A stretch of 64,000 nt of DNA from Bathynomus jamesi (Eukaryota > Arthropoda > Malacostraca > Isopoda > Cirolanidae): contig JAJOZX010001565.1 in the NCBI GenBank assembly GCA_023014485.1, positions 656,001 through 720,000 of the forward strand, read 5' to 3'. Positions 11,146 to 23,270 of the stretch are shown here, piece by piece (the stretch's first letter is position 1; each line of letters opens with the position of its first letter). The position numbers and the translations under genes are program-made. Below the pieces are notes generated by a model. It did no database searches, was not told the DNA's origin, and saw only the letters and a list, made by a program, of their open reading frames with translations.

Positions 11146-14100
11146 AATTTAGGGTGGCCCAAAAAAATGAAAGTTGAAAATATCTTTCTCCACTGCCATC
11201 CGTGTTCCATATCAAAATGTAAGAACTCACCAAAAATTAGACAGATCATACAATATTTAGAGGTCGCGACCAGTTCCTATATTTTTAGGATTTGAAACAA
11301 AAATACAATATCAATGTTTATTTCAAAATTTAAAGTCAACAGCACAGAGCACATGTTATGCAAAAATATACTAGAACACACATGTCATAGCAGTTAATAC
11401 GACTGCACTAAATCCTTGTATATCAAACAAACAACGCACACCCGTTACTTTTTCTTCATCAAAGCCAACTTCGTCGGAACGCAATCTTTTTCGGTGGCTG
11501 GCGACGAGTCGCAGTAGGTATTGTTTCTGGGTCTCGTCTTTCGTCAGCGCGGTATTGTAGGACTGAATAAGAATGACTCCTCGTTCGGCACAGTCGTTGA
11601 CGACCTTCAGGAGCCTGCACTTAGCCTTAAGTAACTGGTAAATGGAGTCTGTCAGCCAGAGGGCGGGAGGTTTTGACAAGAATGTCTTGGCTTCATCTTG
11701 TCCTTTCATGGAGAGTATATCGAATATCTTCAAAGACCGGCTCGTGATGTATGACGCCAATGAAGAACGATGATCGAACACAGTCCCGTCCAGACGTCTC
11801 AAGAGTTTTTGGTTTGAGGGACGTAAGAAGTTGTCAACCATAGCTGCTTTGGTGATCTCGTCGACGCGATCATCGAAGAGGGCGCGAGGTGCTCAGAGAA
11901 GTACCACAAATGGCGATAGAAGGCCTTAACAGCTGCCTCCCTGATGGCATGGTCAGGATATTCATGGAGGAGAGCAATTAGGTTTAAGTCGTTGAGGAGA
12001 GCCCTCTCTGGGAGAGGGACCTCGTGCCAGTAGCGAGCGTAAATACGAGAAACGAAGAGGCAAATCTTTGTGACGCCAGCTGTCTCGTGGGCCGTCAACT
12101 TAATCTGGCTTCTGAAAAGGAAGATCTTCAGCGAGTATATTGCCTTAGCCATCCACCGCGCGTTGTGCATAGCGCCTGGCGCACGAAAGGACGGTTCTCC
12201 GTCGGAGGATCCCCCTAGGAATATATGACAGAGCTAAAGCAACTCTCCATAGTCATCCCGTGGGAGCTGGCTCTTGACTGCCTCCGAGTAAAATGACATC
12301 ATCTCCTCTCGTAGGCTATCCGGCATGCCAACGAAGAGCTCGTCTCCAGCAGAACGGAAATCAACTATATTAATATCAGGCCAGGTCTTCTGGAAGCGTT
12401 TGAAGATTCCCACTTCAGGCCCACCGGTTGGTGTTAGGGCGACAGAAAATACGGCCGATAACATTACCTCGAACACGTGATGACGGCAGGCGATCCAGAT
12501 GAGCTCCTTGTCCAGAGCCTTATCAATTAGGGTGCACGCGCCCATATTCAGCCCAGTATTGGTTGCCGTCGTGTCGAAGACTAGTCCCTGGATCATGGGT
12601 TTGAGGTTCCATTCCTCCAGCGGTTGGACACATGCATTGCACTGCTCCTCTCCCGTGCCGCGGCCGATCTTAGGGACGGCAAGAAGTTGTTCTGTTTCAC
12701 CACCAGTCACTAAGATGGCGACGCGATCCACAAGCTTTTTATTGCCGGCGATATCTGGGAGGAGTTTACCGTCCCAGTGGAGAAGCAGTAGGCTGTCCGG
12801 CGAGAAAACAGCCTGTTGAGCAGTTGCTACCGCCTCACGAGTGGTGACCCGCGCTCGCTGAATGGTGTTCCGGGATAGCGCCACAGACTCCAGGTCATTA
12901 CCGAGCGCTTGCGTGACGGCTCCTACGACGAACATGGCAGCGCGGTCAGGGAGTTTCACTCGGTCGAGCGCGGCGGCTACTTCCTTGGTCACAATGGTCT
13001 GCTTCGATTTCTTATTCCTTGGCTGATCTTGACTGGATGTTGACGGAGCTTGGAAATCATCTTCGGACTCCGTTGATGTGAAGGAGCTACAGATGTCAGC
13101 AATGGCGGAACTAGACGGAACAGCCATATTCGCCTGTTGGGCGCTCAACATGCTTTTTGTCCTTTCGAGCACTGGCCTGATCACTCCTGAGGACTTGCGA
13201 GTCTCCTTGTTCGTCAAGGTCTTGTCGATCCCGGACATACTCGCGCTCGAGGGATCCTGCTGTTGCATCCGCGGGAACTGTTTGTCTTCTTCGTCCGTCA
13301 TAATACTGAGGGCGTCTTTTCGTGAGATGTCAAATAGTTTGGTGAGATTCTCCTTTAATTTTCTTTCCTTGATTCGGCACCCGTCTTTCGGTTTCAATCG
13401 GTTTTTCTTCAACCCACAATATTCTTCATAGAGCTTCCGAAGCTTGCGCACGCCGGAGTCCACCGGCTGGGTCGGAATTCGTGCCTTGTCCCAGATTGTC
13501 AGCGCTCTGTCTATGGTGGCCTTAGCACTGTCACCGATTGTGGATCCCTTCTGGTAGTGAAACATGAAGTTCCTGAGAATAGCCCCGTTTGTTGGCAGGC
13601 CAGATCCCAAGATGTCCGGGTCCGGCTTACCCAGGAGCCAAACTTTCGGACTGCTCCTTGTCGTTGTCATGGTCTTGGCCTGTGGAATGGAATATAAAAT
13701 GGAAATTAGAGTTAAAGGACCTATACATATGTTTTATGTAGAATATAAAACAAACAATTTTAACAATTTTAATAAACTTTTATAAATTTTAAATTTTTTT
13801 AAATTTTTAACAATTTTAATAAAAAATTCATTGTTCCAAATTGTTTATCAAGGTCAGTGCAGTAAATGAATAACAGAAAAACTAAGCATAGTGTCCGCCA
13901 CTCGCTGGTGAAAAGTTTCACTTGCCTTATTGGTGTGATTCACTGCGCGGCGTAACCCAGATGGCAGGAACACAACAAAAACACGTCTACACCTGCCGAG
14001 ACTTGACGACCAACTGAGCTAGTGGGAAGAGTGCATTGCTATCATACAGTGATTCTTTGGATATAGGTTCACAGTCTACAGTGGCGTTGCTCGGCAAATA

Positions 14101-14308
14101 TTTATTGTAGAACATAATGGTGACCCAAAATTACTGAAATTACGGAATTTAGATATTTTTACCTCGAGGTCGCGACCTCTAACTATTGGCCGATCTTCCT
14201 GATTTTTTGCATGAAGGCTTCTTTTGTGATATGGAACAGGAATAGCCTTGTGGAGAATAGCAATTCAAACTTTTATTTTTTCAGTAAATTTTTCGGCCAC
14301 CCTAAATT
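11146..14308 (-). mobile_element. DNA transposon of unrecognised superfamily, 4-bp TSD GTAC
   Basis: Ends AATTTAGGGTGGCC are inverted copies at 11146 and 14308. GTAC flanks both sides (11142-11145 and 14309-14312), and precise removal restores the LINE reading frame. Imperfect inverted similarity extends about 120-130 bp inward to a GGTCGCGACC palindrome present in both ends (11262-11271 and 14168-14177). One long minus-strand gene fills the interior. The TSD length and the protein do not match hAT (8 bp), mariner (TA), piggyBac or Kolobok (TTAA), or the other DDE superfamilies I could identify by eye. Confidence 0.85.
11371..13670 (-). pseudogene. Putative DDE-type transposase of the GTAC element
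   Basis: A gene of roughly 750 codons read from the ATG at 13670. It is open to 12234, has one in-frame TAG at about 12232, continues to about 11830, shifts frame once, and ends near 11371. Features: an N-terminal basic region, an acidic/serine-rich linker (about residues 125-225), then candidate catalytic motifs HWDGKLLPD (about 290) and LVFDTTATNTG (about 365), a CRHHVFEVML motif (about 395), and ARWMAKAIYSLK after the nonsense codon. The two aspartates plus a C-x-H-H motif resemble an RNase-H-fold transposase. I recognise the pattern as shared by uncharacterised arthropod proteins but cannot name a superfamily. Only two lesions suggest recent activity. Confidence 0.6.
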
Positions 14309-15115
14309 GTACATATTAAACGTATTGAAATTTTGGTATTCCCACCAATCTTTCACCGTGAGGTGGGGCAATGTACTATCCGAGTGTTATGGCTCCTTGC
14401 TCTCCCCCTATGCTGTTTAATGTGTATATTGACGGATTAATTGCTTCATTTAATGAGGCAACAGTGGGATGTTGTATAGATTACACAAGGATAAATGACT
14501 TAGTTTATGCCGATAATATGGTGTTAATAAGTCCCTCTGTTAAAGGTCTGGATCGGCTACTAAAAGTCTGCGAAGTGTATTCGCAGAAACATGATATTCT
14601 TTTGAATGTTACAAAAACTAAGGTTATGCAATTTCATCCTGAAAGCTGTAATCAGCCAGCTGATATAAGGTTTTAAATGAATGGTGAAGTAATTGAGTTT
14701 AAGTATTTGGGCCAAACTATTACCAGCTCCTTGAGTGATGACTCGGATATAAGAAAACATTCTCGAAGCCCGTGTGCTAAAGCGAATATGACCATAAGGA
14801 ACTTTCGATTCTGTACAAGTGAAGCTAAAGACACTTTCTTTCGTACTTTCTGCAGTAATATATACGGACAGCAACTCTGGGTGAATTATAAAAAAGGTTC
14901 TGGCAGAACCCTAAATTTGCTGTACAACAGGTCTTTTAGACTCTTACATAAATTACTCCCGAGATGCTCAGCTTCGCAAATGTTTGCTACTCGCAATGTC
15001 CCGATCTTCCCGGAGGTAACAAGACGTGCTCAACACAGTCTAATGCAAAGAATTAAAAAATCAACCAACCCGATTATCCAAGCTATCCATGAGTCCTGCC
15101 ATTTATCCTCTAAGC
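14309..15115 (+). pseudogene. LINE family C copy 1, 3' segment of ORF2
   Basis: Continuation of the LINE after the GTAC transposon. YILNVLKFWYSHQSF follows directly from the RT left of the insertion. Next come a degenerate VPQG region, PPMLFNVYIDGLI, and the catalytic box YADNMVLI, where the second aspartate of YADD is asparagine. The C-terminal part (KYLGQTI, then the frame 14677-15107) runs until a hAT MITE at 15116. The protein is inactive. Confidence 0.8.
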
Positions 15116-15341
15116 CAGTGGTTCCCAAACTTTTATGGTGGCGACCCTGAATACAATATTGTCCTGGCCTGGCGACCCTAAACGCTGGTACATGCAGTGT
15201 TAATGACCAATCATTTTGATACGTTGTGTTTATATTCATATAGTTTGATTGAATCAGTCGTTGAGAATTTCCGTCCCGCGACCCTCAGGAACACCTTCCC
15301 GACCCTCACTTGGGTCGTGACCATGGATTTGGGAACCACTG
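15116..15341. mobile_element. 226-bp hAT MITE with TSD CTCTAAGC
   Basis: Terminal repeats CAGTGGTTCCCAAA match in inverted orientation at both ends. The octamer CTCTAAGC flanks it at 15108-15115 and 15342-15349. The interior has several GCGACCCT repeats and no gene. It lies in the 3' end of the family C LINE. Confidence 0.93.
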
Positions 15342-15525
15342 CTCTAAGCTATGGAATTCTTGGTACGAAAACGTCTGTCTGTACGTTCACTTAACTTCGA
15401 CATTATAGTATTATTTCTAATCAATTGTATATATTTCTATCCTTAGTATATGAACTGTTATTGTATTAATAATATATGTCATATGGACGATAGTCTGCCA
15501 ATAAGCCTTTTAATTTTCATATATG
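15342..15525 (+). other. LINE family C 3' UTR and tail
   Basis: The LINE continues after the MITE, starting CTATGGAATTCTTGG and ending near CTGCCAATAAGCCTTTTAA. A second, inverted copy of this 3' end lies at 48864-49046 at roughly 85-90 percent identity by eye, which defines the family's 3' terminus. Confidence 0.75.
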
Positions 15526-15529
15526 GGAT

Positions 15530-15890
15530 GAATCACAATTAAACACGTGAAATAAATGAATGATGAAAAACCCACAAGGGAAAAATAAAAATTATTCCAA
15601 GGCCTTTCGTGTATTTAGAAGTACATATCGTCAGGTAATAAAGGGAGAAGGCGAGATGACAAAAATATACACATATGTACACCAAGACAAAAAATAAAAA
15701 AATTAACATATGATTAACAAGAGTTAATTAAAGGCAAAAGGTATTTTAACAGGATATTGTCAATTTTATACATTCCCGCATTGTTTGTGAAATTATTTTT
15801 AAAATGAATAAATGCACATTCTAGAATATTCCTTTCAGTTATATCTGTGTTTTTAACGAGCGCTTTAAATTCTAAAGCGCTCGTTCAAAA
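15530..15890 (-). pseudogene. Penelope-like element fragment (GIY-YIG tail and 3' end)
   Basis: The minus strand from about 15882 to 15735 encodes the end of a Penelope-type GIY-YIG endonuclease region (ERNILECAFIHF, then GMYKIDNILLKYLL). The 3' flank has a hammerhead-ribozyme-like core: CTGACGA at 15634-15628, a TGTA/TACA stem, and CGAAA at 15609-15605. This is characteristic of Penelope terminal repeats. The rest of the element, including RT, is missing. The upstream edge is a short hairpin shared with the neighbouring mariner fragment. Confidence 0.65.
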
Positions 15891-15897
15891 ACACAGA
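15844..15897. repeat. 24-bp inverted repeat (hairpin)
   Basis: TCTGTGTTTTTAACGAGCGC with the following TTTA pairs with its inverted copy ending at 15897. There is one extra base in the right arm and a loop of about 5 nt. It sits exactly where Penelope coding sequence ends and the mariner fragment begins. Confidence 0.85.
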
Positions 15898-16369
15898 ACA
15901 GCAAATAATTCTAATGCATTGTTCAACCATACAGTATGTACAGATGTAACCCTAGTGCGCACGTTTCTCTCCCGACCAGTGTCATGCATGTTTGCATGGA
16001 ATGTTCCAGTTTCTCGCAGTCGCCGATGCAAATGCGCAAACGTTTGGTGGTTTGGCACACGTCTGTTTGGGAAGCGCTGTCGGTACAACCTCACAGCAGC
16101 TCTTCCGTTTCCATTGGCAGCCCCATACACCATATGCATGTCAGCCATCTCAGCAGTCGTGAAGCGCTCCATGTTACGCGTACTACGTCCGATTTAAGAA
16201 TGCCCGTGGCAAGCGCGAGTCTAGCCCACTTCACCTTTTAGCCAATTGCAGCGGCGCCCTCTCGCGCCGAATGGTGACGTCAGCGGACATACACTTATAG
16301 ACGAAAAGGGTTTGTCTTGGTGTTGCCTATCCCCCATTACAATTTGTACAGAAAGTTTTCAACACCCTG
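15898..16369 (-). pseudogene. Mariner-like transposon fragment with DUF4817-type N-terminal domain
   Basis: Minus-strand frame 16172-15940 starts [20 protein letters not shown] and includes [20 protein letters not shown]. This is the helix-turn-helix domain that precedes the DDE core in a group of mariner-related transposases. The right end CAGGGTGTTGAAAACTTTCT (reverse strand from 16369) is a typical terminal repeat next to TA. The catalytic domain and the left terminus are lost at the Penelope junction. Confidence 0.75.
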
Positions 16370-16384
16370 TATATATATAATATA

Positions 16385-16609
16385 TATATTGGCCTACGGA
16401 TCACCAATTTGATGTGGGCAAGAAAGTAGGCTTACTATAATTTATGAATTAAATTGAAATGAATAAGTAGGGATCACCAGCTTGGGCCTACAGCCCAAAC
16501 AAACAATATTTAATAAGGAGAGAGAAATTACTTTATTGTTTTGTGTTTAATTAGGAAAATAAATAAATAATTTGTTCACAGTGATTAACAATTCTGTAAC
16601 GGTATTTAT
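16385..16609 (-). repeat. LTR-like repeat copy 1, left part
   Basis: Non-coding repeat starting CCTACGGATCACCAATTTGA. It is closely matched at 36662-36900. The BEL element at 16610-27850 splits it, with the duplication TTTAT on both sides; its other part is at 27851-28880. It may be the LTR of another retrotransposon. Confidence 0.7.
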
Positions 16610-16953
16610 TGTTATTTTTATTTATTTTGATTGGGTTCAGAATCTCAGCTGAGCCTTGAACAGCCAAGCTCTGAGGGGCTACTTTAACTTATAGCCTAAG
16701 TTAAGCTAGACTAAAGCAAACTTACGGACTTGGAGGTCCTATTAGGTTCTACCTCAGGGTTGCTGACTCGATGTGGGCCTACTTTAGGCCTCAGTTGCAT
16801 AAAATTAAGAAAAAACAAAAGGGGCACTATTTATGGTCTTCTTTCTAAACCTTACAACAACAACACAAAGTGCACCATTGCACGATGCAACAATCTTCGT
16901 CATCATAATGCCATGGGACAACAATGGCTCTTCCTCTTCTAGATTTTCTAACA
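16610..16953 (-). repeat. BEL/Pao 3' LTR (344 bp)
   Basis: Homologous to 27251-27850 but about 256 bp shorter. The two share the outer parts, and the gap in this copy lies at about 16892, where the right LTR has extra sequence (27536-27796). Ends are TGTTA and TAACA. Confidence 0.88.
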
Positions 16954-16959
16954 CTCCCC

Positions 16960-18189
16960 GCCGAAGAGGCATTGTTGACTTCTTGTCATTACCATCTGCA
17001 AGTTTAGTCAAGCCTTCTCCATGAAGCTGTAACCCAAATGCTTCATCTTGACTATCTGTGTTTTTGCTGATTTCTAAAGCATAGAATTTTTGTATAGGTC
17101 TCTTTACTTTTCCTCCTAACGCCTTTACCAGTGCAGACCTAACTAAATTGTCTTTGCCAACAAACAACTCTTCAATTCTGCCAAGCTTCCAGCATTACCT
17201 TGGACTTTCATCCCCAATCATTACCACTTCTCCCACCCTGATACAATTTGCATTGGAGCCCTTTACATTGCATGATGGGTAATAATTGAGTTCTGGCAAG
17301 TATTCCCTCTTCCACCTCTTCCATAACTGATCTTGTAGCTCCTTAAGGTACTTGAACCTTCTGGTTAACGCTTCTTGACTGCTCTGGATAGGCTGTAAGT
17401 CTTCTGGCAAAGTGGGACTTGATGTTAACCGTTTCCACAAAGAAAATGATTTGGTGTCAATGGCTCTGCATCCTGCATAGTGTTATAAACAAAGGTGATA
17501 GGCTTGCTGTTCACCATTGTTTCTACTTCACACAAAACAGTGCAGAATTCGTTTTTGCTCAAATGAGCATTAGCCAAAAATTTCTTTAATGGAAACTTTA
17601 CAGTTCTCACTAGCCTTTCCCAAAATCCTCCCCACCATGGTGCTCTCTCGACAATAAACTCCCACTGTACCCCATGGTGTGAAAAGTAGGATTGGAATCC
17701 CTCCTCTTTTAGCAAGGACCAAACTTCTTGGAGTTCCTTTGTAGCCTTTTTGAAGGTTTTTGCATTATCCGATATGATTTTATTTGGGAAACCCCTTCTG
17801 TTCACAAACCTTTTGAAGGCCAAAATAAATACATCACTACTTAAGTTGCTTACCAACTCCAAATGAATTGCTCTAGTGGTAGGACATGTGAAAAGACATA
17901 TATAACCTTTGTTAGACTCCCCTTGCTCATACACATAGACTGGACCTGCAAAGTCTACTCCCAATACACCAAATGGGGCAGCATAGACACACCGTTCTCT
18001 TGGAAGTGGAACCACCTTTTCATGATAAGGCTTTACACTCCAACGCTTGCAAACCACACATTTATGCAAGACATTTTTTACTACTTGTCTAATTTTTGGA
18101 ATCCAAAACTGTTTTCTGATCTCTATTATCACTTCTCTAACTCTAGCATGTAACAACTTACGATGCGTATCCAGAATCAAAAGTTCCAC
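16960..18189 (-). pseudogene. BEL/Pao integrase and C-terminal DUF5641-like region
   Basis: Minus-strand frame 18189-17425 contains the H2C2-type zinc-binding region (HRKLLHARV, then HKCVVCKRW) and the integrase core. The first catalytic aspartate is in GVDFAGPV and the second in IISDNAKTF; the region after ERAPWWGGFWERLVRTVK holds the glutamate. This integrates the cDNA. It continues with two further frames (17440-17195 and 17167-16805), including WKRWKREYLPEL, typical of the C-terminal DUF5641 domain. Frame breaks occur at about 17430 and 17180. Confidence 0.88.
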
Positions 18190-20222
18190 AAAGTGTTCCC
18201 AGAAGGTAGCAAAATTGGATGTCTTTTCTCCTCTGGAAGCCCAGAAAACTGTAGTCTACTTCCTACTCTCAATAAATCCTGATCCAAAAACACATCCAAA
18301 CCCTTGAAAGCAGAATGTGTTGGTAGAGCCTGTAATGGACTGCTGGTGAGCAATTTTCTCTCTCCACCAAATTTTTCGTTCTGCACATATACCACCCAGT
18401 ATTGCCTGGCTTGCTGAATCTCCTTACTATTCTGAATTCCTTCCCGTCTTGTTTCTCCCTTAATGTTGTCTGTAAATCTATACACCCATGCTGTCACTCT
18501 TAACAACCTTTTCAGACTGCTAATGTCCTCAAGCCTCAATATGGGGTCCTGCTGCATAACTTGACAACTGTTCACAGTGCATTTTCTCATCGCACTCACC
18601 CATTCTTCTTCAGCCTGGCATTCTCCTACAATAGGCTGATTAGAAGGCCAGTTTTCACTTCCAAGTTTTAGCCACTCTGGCCCATTCCACCACAAACTTG
18701 ACTGTGCAAGATCTTTCACTGAAATTCCTCGTGTTGGTAAATCAGCTGGGTTTTGGGTGCCTGGACAATGCTTCCATTGTTTTGGATCTGTGTGTGCTTG
18801 AATTTCTTCCACCCTATTGGCAACAAATGGTTTCCATTTCCTTGCCTGGCTTCTTAACCAGTGCCAAACTCTAGTAGAGTCTGTCCAATAATAGCTTGGA
18901 ATTTCATAAAGGCCCAAAGAGTTTTGCATTGTAACTGCAAGCCGACAAGCAATGACTGCACCCATCAATTCCAACTTTGGAATAGAAAGCCTTCTCAAAG
19001 GTGCTACTCTACTCTTTGCAGCAACCAACTTGCAACTTACTTCCTCTTCGAATGTGCCTCTTATATAAATACAAGTTGCATAGGCTTCCTCACTTGCATC
19101 ACAAAAGATGTGCAACTCCAAATTATCTGGACTATTGTTCAACTCTCCAAAGTACCATCTTGGGATTTCAATGTCTCCAAGATGTGCCAATTCTTTGAAC
19201 CAATATTTCCACTTTACCCACCATATGATCGGGTAACTCTTGGTCCCACCAAGTCCAATTTCCCAGAGGATCTGAACCACAATTTTTACTTTATCACAAA
19301 TGGAGCCAGGAATCCAAGAGGATCAAAGACCTTCGAAGCCAAAGTAAGAGCTGTACGTTTTGTTCACCTTGTCTCATTCTCAGCCAGCTCTACTAAAGAT
19401 TTCCCATTGAAGGTAAACAAATCCTCTCCTTGCTGCCAAACAATGCCTAGCACCTTTGTGTCTATTGCCCACAACTCCTTAATACCAGAATCCTCAATAC
19501 TTTCTGCTGCATCAGGTCCCACACAGGACTGACTCATAAACTGTTGTAACTGAGAATGATTGGTCTGCCATTTTCTAAGCTCCATGCCAGCCTCCCTCAT
19601 TATAGCTCTAGCCTCCATGAAAACCTGTTTAGCCATTTCTGTATTATCCACTGAACACAGCAAATCATCAACATAAAAATTTTGCCTTATGCGTTCAATA
19701 GTATTAGGATAGATTTCAGAATTTCTCAAAATGGTACTGCATAGTAGCTGCCAACAGAAATGGACTAGAGCTGAGGCCAAACAACACTGACTTCATTCTA
19801 TATGCTTGAACCTTGGGTTCATTTTCCAACAAGTTTTTTGTATCCATCCACAGATACCTTACTGCATCTCTGTCCTCTGGTTTTAACTTTAGCCTCAGAA
19901 ATGCTTGCTTCACATCTGCAGTCAATGCTACTCTACCAAACCTGAATCGCAGTAACAAGGAAAACAAATTTGCATTTAAATTTGGCCCAGCATCCAAACA
20001 GTCATTCAAGGACACACCACCTTTGTCCTTGGCTGAGCCATCAAAAAGTACCCTCAGTTTAGTGGTAGTTTTGTCTCGCCGTACCACTGCATGGTGTGGC
20101 AGATGATGTGCCTCCTGGCTCACCAGCTCTCCTTGCACCCTTTCAGCATAGTCCTCCTTTACATAGCTTATGATGGCCTCATCGTATTCATTTAACAACT
20201 CTTTTTTCCTTAGCCTGTGCAA
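18177..20222 (-). pseudogene. BEL/Pao reverse transcriptase and RNase H region
   Basis: Frame 20222-19716 has LRVLFDGSAKDK, the BEL-type RT start, and ALTADVKQAFLRLKL with the first catalytic aspartate. Frame 19780-19364 has FYVDDLLCSVD, the YxDD box. Frame 19280-18177 has LELHIFCDASEEAYATCIY and YWTDSTRVWHWL, the RNase H aspartates. Frame changes at about 19750, 19300 and 18185 interrupt it. All catalytic boxes that I can find are intact, so decay is mainly by small indels. Confidence 0.9.
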
Positions 20223-21819
20223 TGAAGTCTCCTCTCGAACCTCCTATTGGCTAGCTGAAGGTTTGAGCTGGGTTTGCAAGTATCCTTCCAAAGGAGGCCA
20301 ACTTCGTAGCAACCATCTCTAAACCCAATACCCTTTTCAAATTGCTCTAAAACATCACTGTTCACTGTACTTGCCTGCTTCTCCTGTTTGTCCTTTATGC
20401 CAATGGATTTAAGTTCCCAAAAGGCTTTCAAATGCCTTTCCAAACCATGGCTGTTCTCCTCAATCTTAACAAAAAGAGCTTTAACCTCCATTTCACGGCA
20501 ATAGCTACCATGTAGCATCCAGCCTAGCTTACTTTCAATAGCTACAGGACCTCGAGATGTGCGGACAATATTACCAGTGTGGAAGTCCCAGTAATAGTCA
20601 GCTCCAATCAAAAGACTAATATCTTCTGTTCCTTCAAACTTATTAATGCCCAAATTAATTCCTTTAACTTGCAATTCTTGGACACATGCCATATCTAAAC
20701 AAGTAGTGACTGGAGCACAAAGTTCCTCAATCTCTACAGCTTGGACGTTGATAGTGGGACTTTGTGGTAACAACCCCTTAACCAGAACTTCTACCTTCTT
20801 AACTTTGGTTCGGTTTTGAACTGAACCCCCAAACCCAGAAATTCTTAAATTTTCCCTCTTAAGTTCTTTAAACTTCAAATTTCTGGAAATTATGGTCTTA
20901 ATAAAGCTACACTGGCTACCAATATCAAACAACACTCTAACAGTAGCTTCTCCGTCATTCCCAATTAATAATGCTGCAGCTGTTTGTAATAATCCCCATT
21001 TACTTTTACTCTCTTTCATAGCAGTGGCATGTGCCACTGATGTCTCTACTTCTGGGGTAGGCCTACTAGGAGTGTTTTCACACAATAATGGCTGATGCCG
21101 GCCATGGCATTTTTTGCACAAAATTTTAAATTTACAAAACCTTGCTCTGTGACCTTTCAAAAAACATTTAAAACATGCTCTGGACTTAATTACCCTGTCC
21201 TTTCTCTCCTCAAGAGGTAAAGCCTCAGCCACCTCACATTTATATGACTTGTGGTTGCCTTCACAAAATATGCATTCCTTGATTCCCTTTAATTTATTCT
21301 CAGAGGATGCATGTAGAGCTGACACTGTACCTAGGCTATTCCTTTTTGTAGAAACTTTGGTGTTGTGCCTGTCTTTGTCCCCTTGTTTAACATCCCACTG
21401 TGCAAACTCAATTCCCTCTCGTCTTGCTAATTCTGTGCCTAAAAGGCTTAACATCTGCTGAAGGGGGATGTACACATGTTCCGTAGAGTGTCCCCTACTT
21501 AATTCAAGCAAAATTTTGCTCGGCAATTTAGACTCCAGTATAGTGACCAACATTACACCATACCTTTCCATTCCTACACCCAAGTTGTCCAGGGACCTAG
21601 TTCTAACTTCAAATTCATCATATAACTGCCGTAACTCCTTGACACTATTGGGATTTTAACAGGAGGTATAGCTAAAAGTTCACGGAGGTGGCTTTTAATT
21701 AAGATCTCTGGCTTACCAAACCGTTTCTTTAATATATCCCAGGCCACATTATAATTGGCCTCTGTTAGTGGTAATCCTGCCATTGTCTTTGCTGCCTCCC
21801 CTTCCAATAGGGACTGCAA
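20210..21819 (-). pseudogene. BEL/Pao gag C-terminus, zinc knuckles and aspartic protease
   Basis: Frame 21819-21574 carries LEGEAAKTMAGLPLTEANY, the DUF1759 gag signature. Frame 21583-20210 has paired zinc knuckles (CIFCEGNHKSYKC and CFKCFLKGHRARFCKFKILC) and the protease VRVLFDIGSQCSFIKT, with DIGS as the catalytic triad. The gag is interrupted on its upstream side at 21824 by a DNA transposon. Its N-terminal part resumes at 25114-25144 and 26391-26823. Confidence 0.9.
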
Positions 21820-22079
21820 ATAACACAGGCCTGCAATGGTTTTGTTGTCCGAAATATTTTATCACTTGTATAGTAATTTTTGAACGCTGATTCTGAAAAT
21901 AATATTCATTTTTCGCCATCACGTACAGATTTTTCACAAAATGCAATTTCATATTACATATGTAAGTAATTTTCATTAAAATTCACTCAATTAAATTTTG
22001 ATTAAAAACTACTGTCTATAAATGCTTCCAGATCAGAAGTGACGTCATAGCGTCTTCTAGAACATTCGAGAAATGCACC

Positions 22080-23241
22080 CCAATTGTTTACACCAAGTGA
22101 ACTTAATGATTTGGTAAGAGATTTGTGTCTCTTGAAGGATTCTTCAGGGATTTTGGGATCCAGACTTCGTGCAAAGAACTTGCTTTCTCCCGGGACGTCA
22201 TTTTACTGATACAGAAATCGAGAAAAAGAATTCATCCAATATTTTTCTCAAGAAACTTCACTGGTATATTGCAACAATGTTTCGGAACTAATACTTAAGC
22301 TAGCCGCTGCAGTCTATAACCCAAATGAGTGGAGACTTTTCATTCATTCCTCCAAAAGAAGTCTAAAAGGCGTCCTCTTTCACAACGGTAACTTGTATGC
22401 ATCTGTTCCTTGGTTCATTCGGTTCACTTGAAGGAAACGTATGAAAATCTTGAGCTACTTCTAGCTAAGGTTAAATATAAAGAATATGGTTGGCTACTTT
22501 GTGGAGATTTAAAAGTGATTTTTATGTTGTTAGGTCAACAACCAGGTTATACGAAGTTTCCATGTTTTTGGTGTGAATGGGATAGCCGAGCAAGAACTCA
22601 GCACTGGATAAAAAAGGAATGGCCACGCAGAGTCAATCTGACACCTTGTTCTAAAAACATTCAACGAGAAAGTTTGGTTGACACGAAGAAAGTACTTTTA
22701 CCTCCGCTTCACATAAAATTGGGCTTGATGAAGCAATTTGCTAAGGCATTGGACGAAGATGGAGATTGTTTTAAGCATCTGTGTGGTAAATTCCCAACCC
22801 TTTCGGAAGCGAAATTGAAAGAAGGAATTTTCGTTGGTCCCCAGATTAGAAAACTGACTTTGGATGAACACTTTGAAAGAACAATGAAGTCTTGAAAAAG
22901 AAGCGTGGATTGCTTTTAAGGATGTTATCAGCAAATTTTTGGGGAACAACAAGGATCCAAATTATCAAAACATTGTGAACAACATGCTAAATAAGTTCAA
23001 AGGGTTAGGTTGTAATATGAGTTTAAAATTACATTTCTTACATTCACACTTGGATTACTTCCCTGAGAATCTCGGAGTACTAGGCAAAGAACAAGGAGAA
23101 TGGTTTCACCAAGACATCAAAGAAATGGAGAAGAGATATCAGGGAAGGTGGGACATCAGCATGATGGCTGATTACTGCTGGATGTTGAAACGGGATACTC
23201 CAGAATTACTACATTCAGCGTACTTGAATTGTATAAAATAA
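22080..23241 (+). pseudogene. Putative transposase of the TAA element, copy 1
   Basis: Plus-strand frames 22410-22895 and 22939-23241 give VHSVHLKETYENLELLL, LLCGDLKVI, YTKFPCFWCEWDSRA, LPPLHIKLGLMKQF, AKLKEGIFVGPQIR and LHFLHSHLDYFPENLG. All are matched by the protein at 46114-47259. Upstream decayed sequence (22080-22400) continues the similarity, but the N-terminal zinc-binding domain is absent. One frameshift at about 22410 and one at about 22890 interrupt it. Function is inferred from its position between inverted repeats. Conserved D and H residues could form a DDE/D core, which I cannot prove. Confidence 0.65.
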
Positions 23242-23270
23242 GTTATTAGTAAGAAAACAACTCTTACAAA

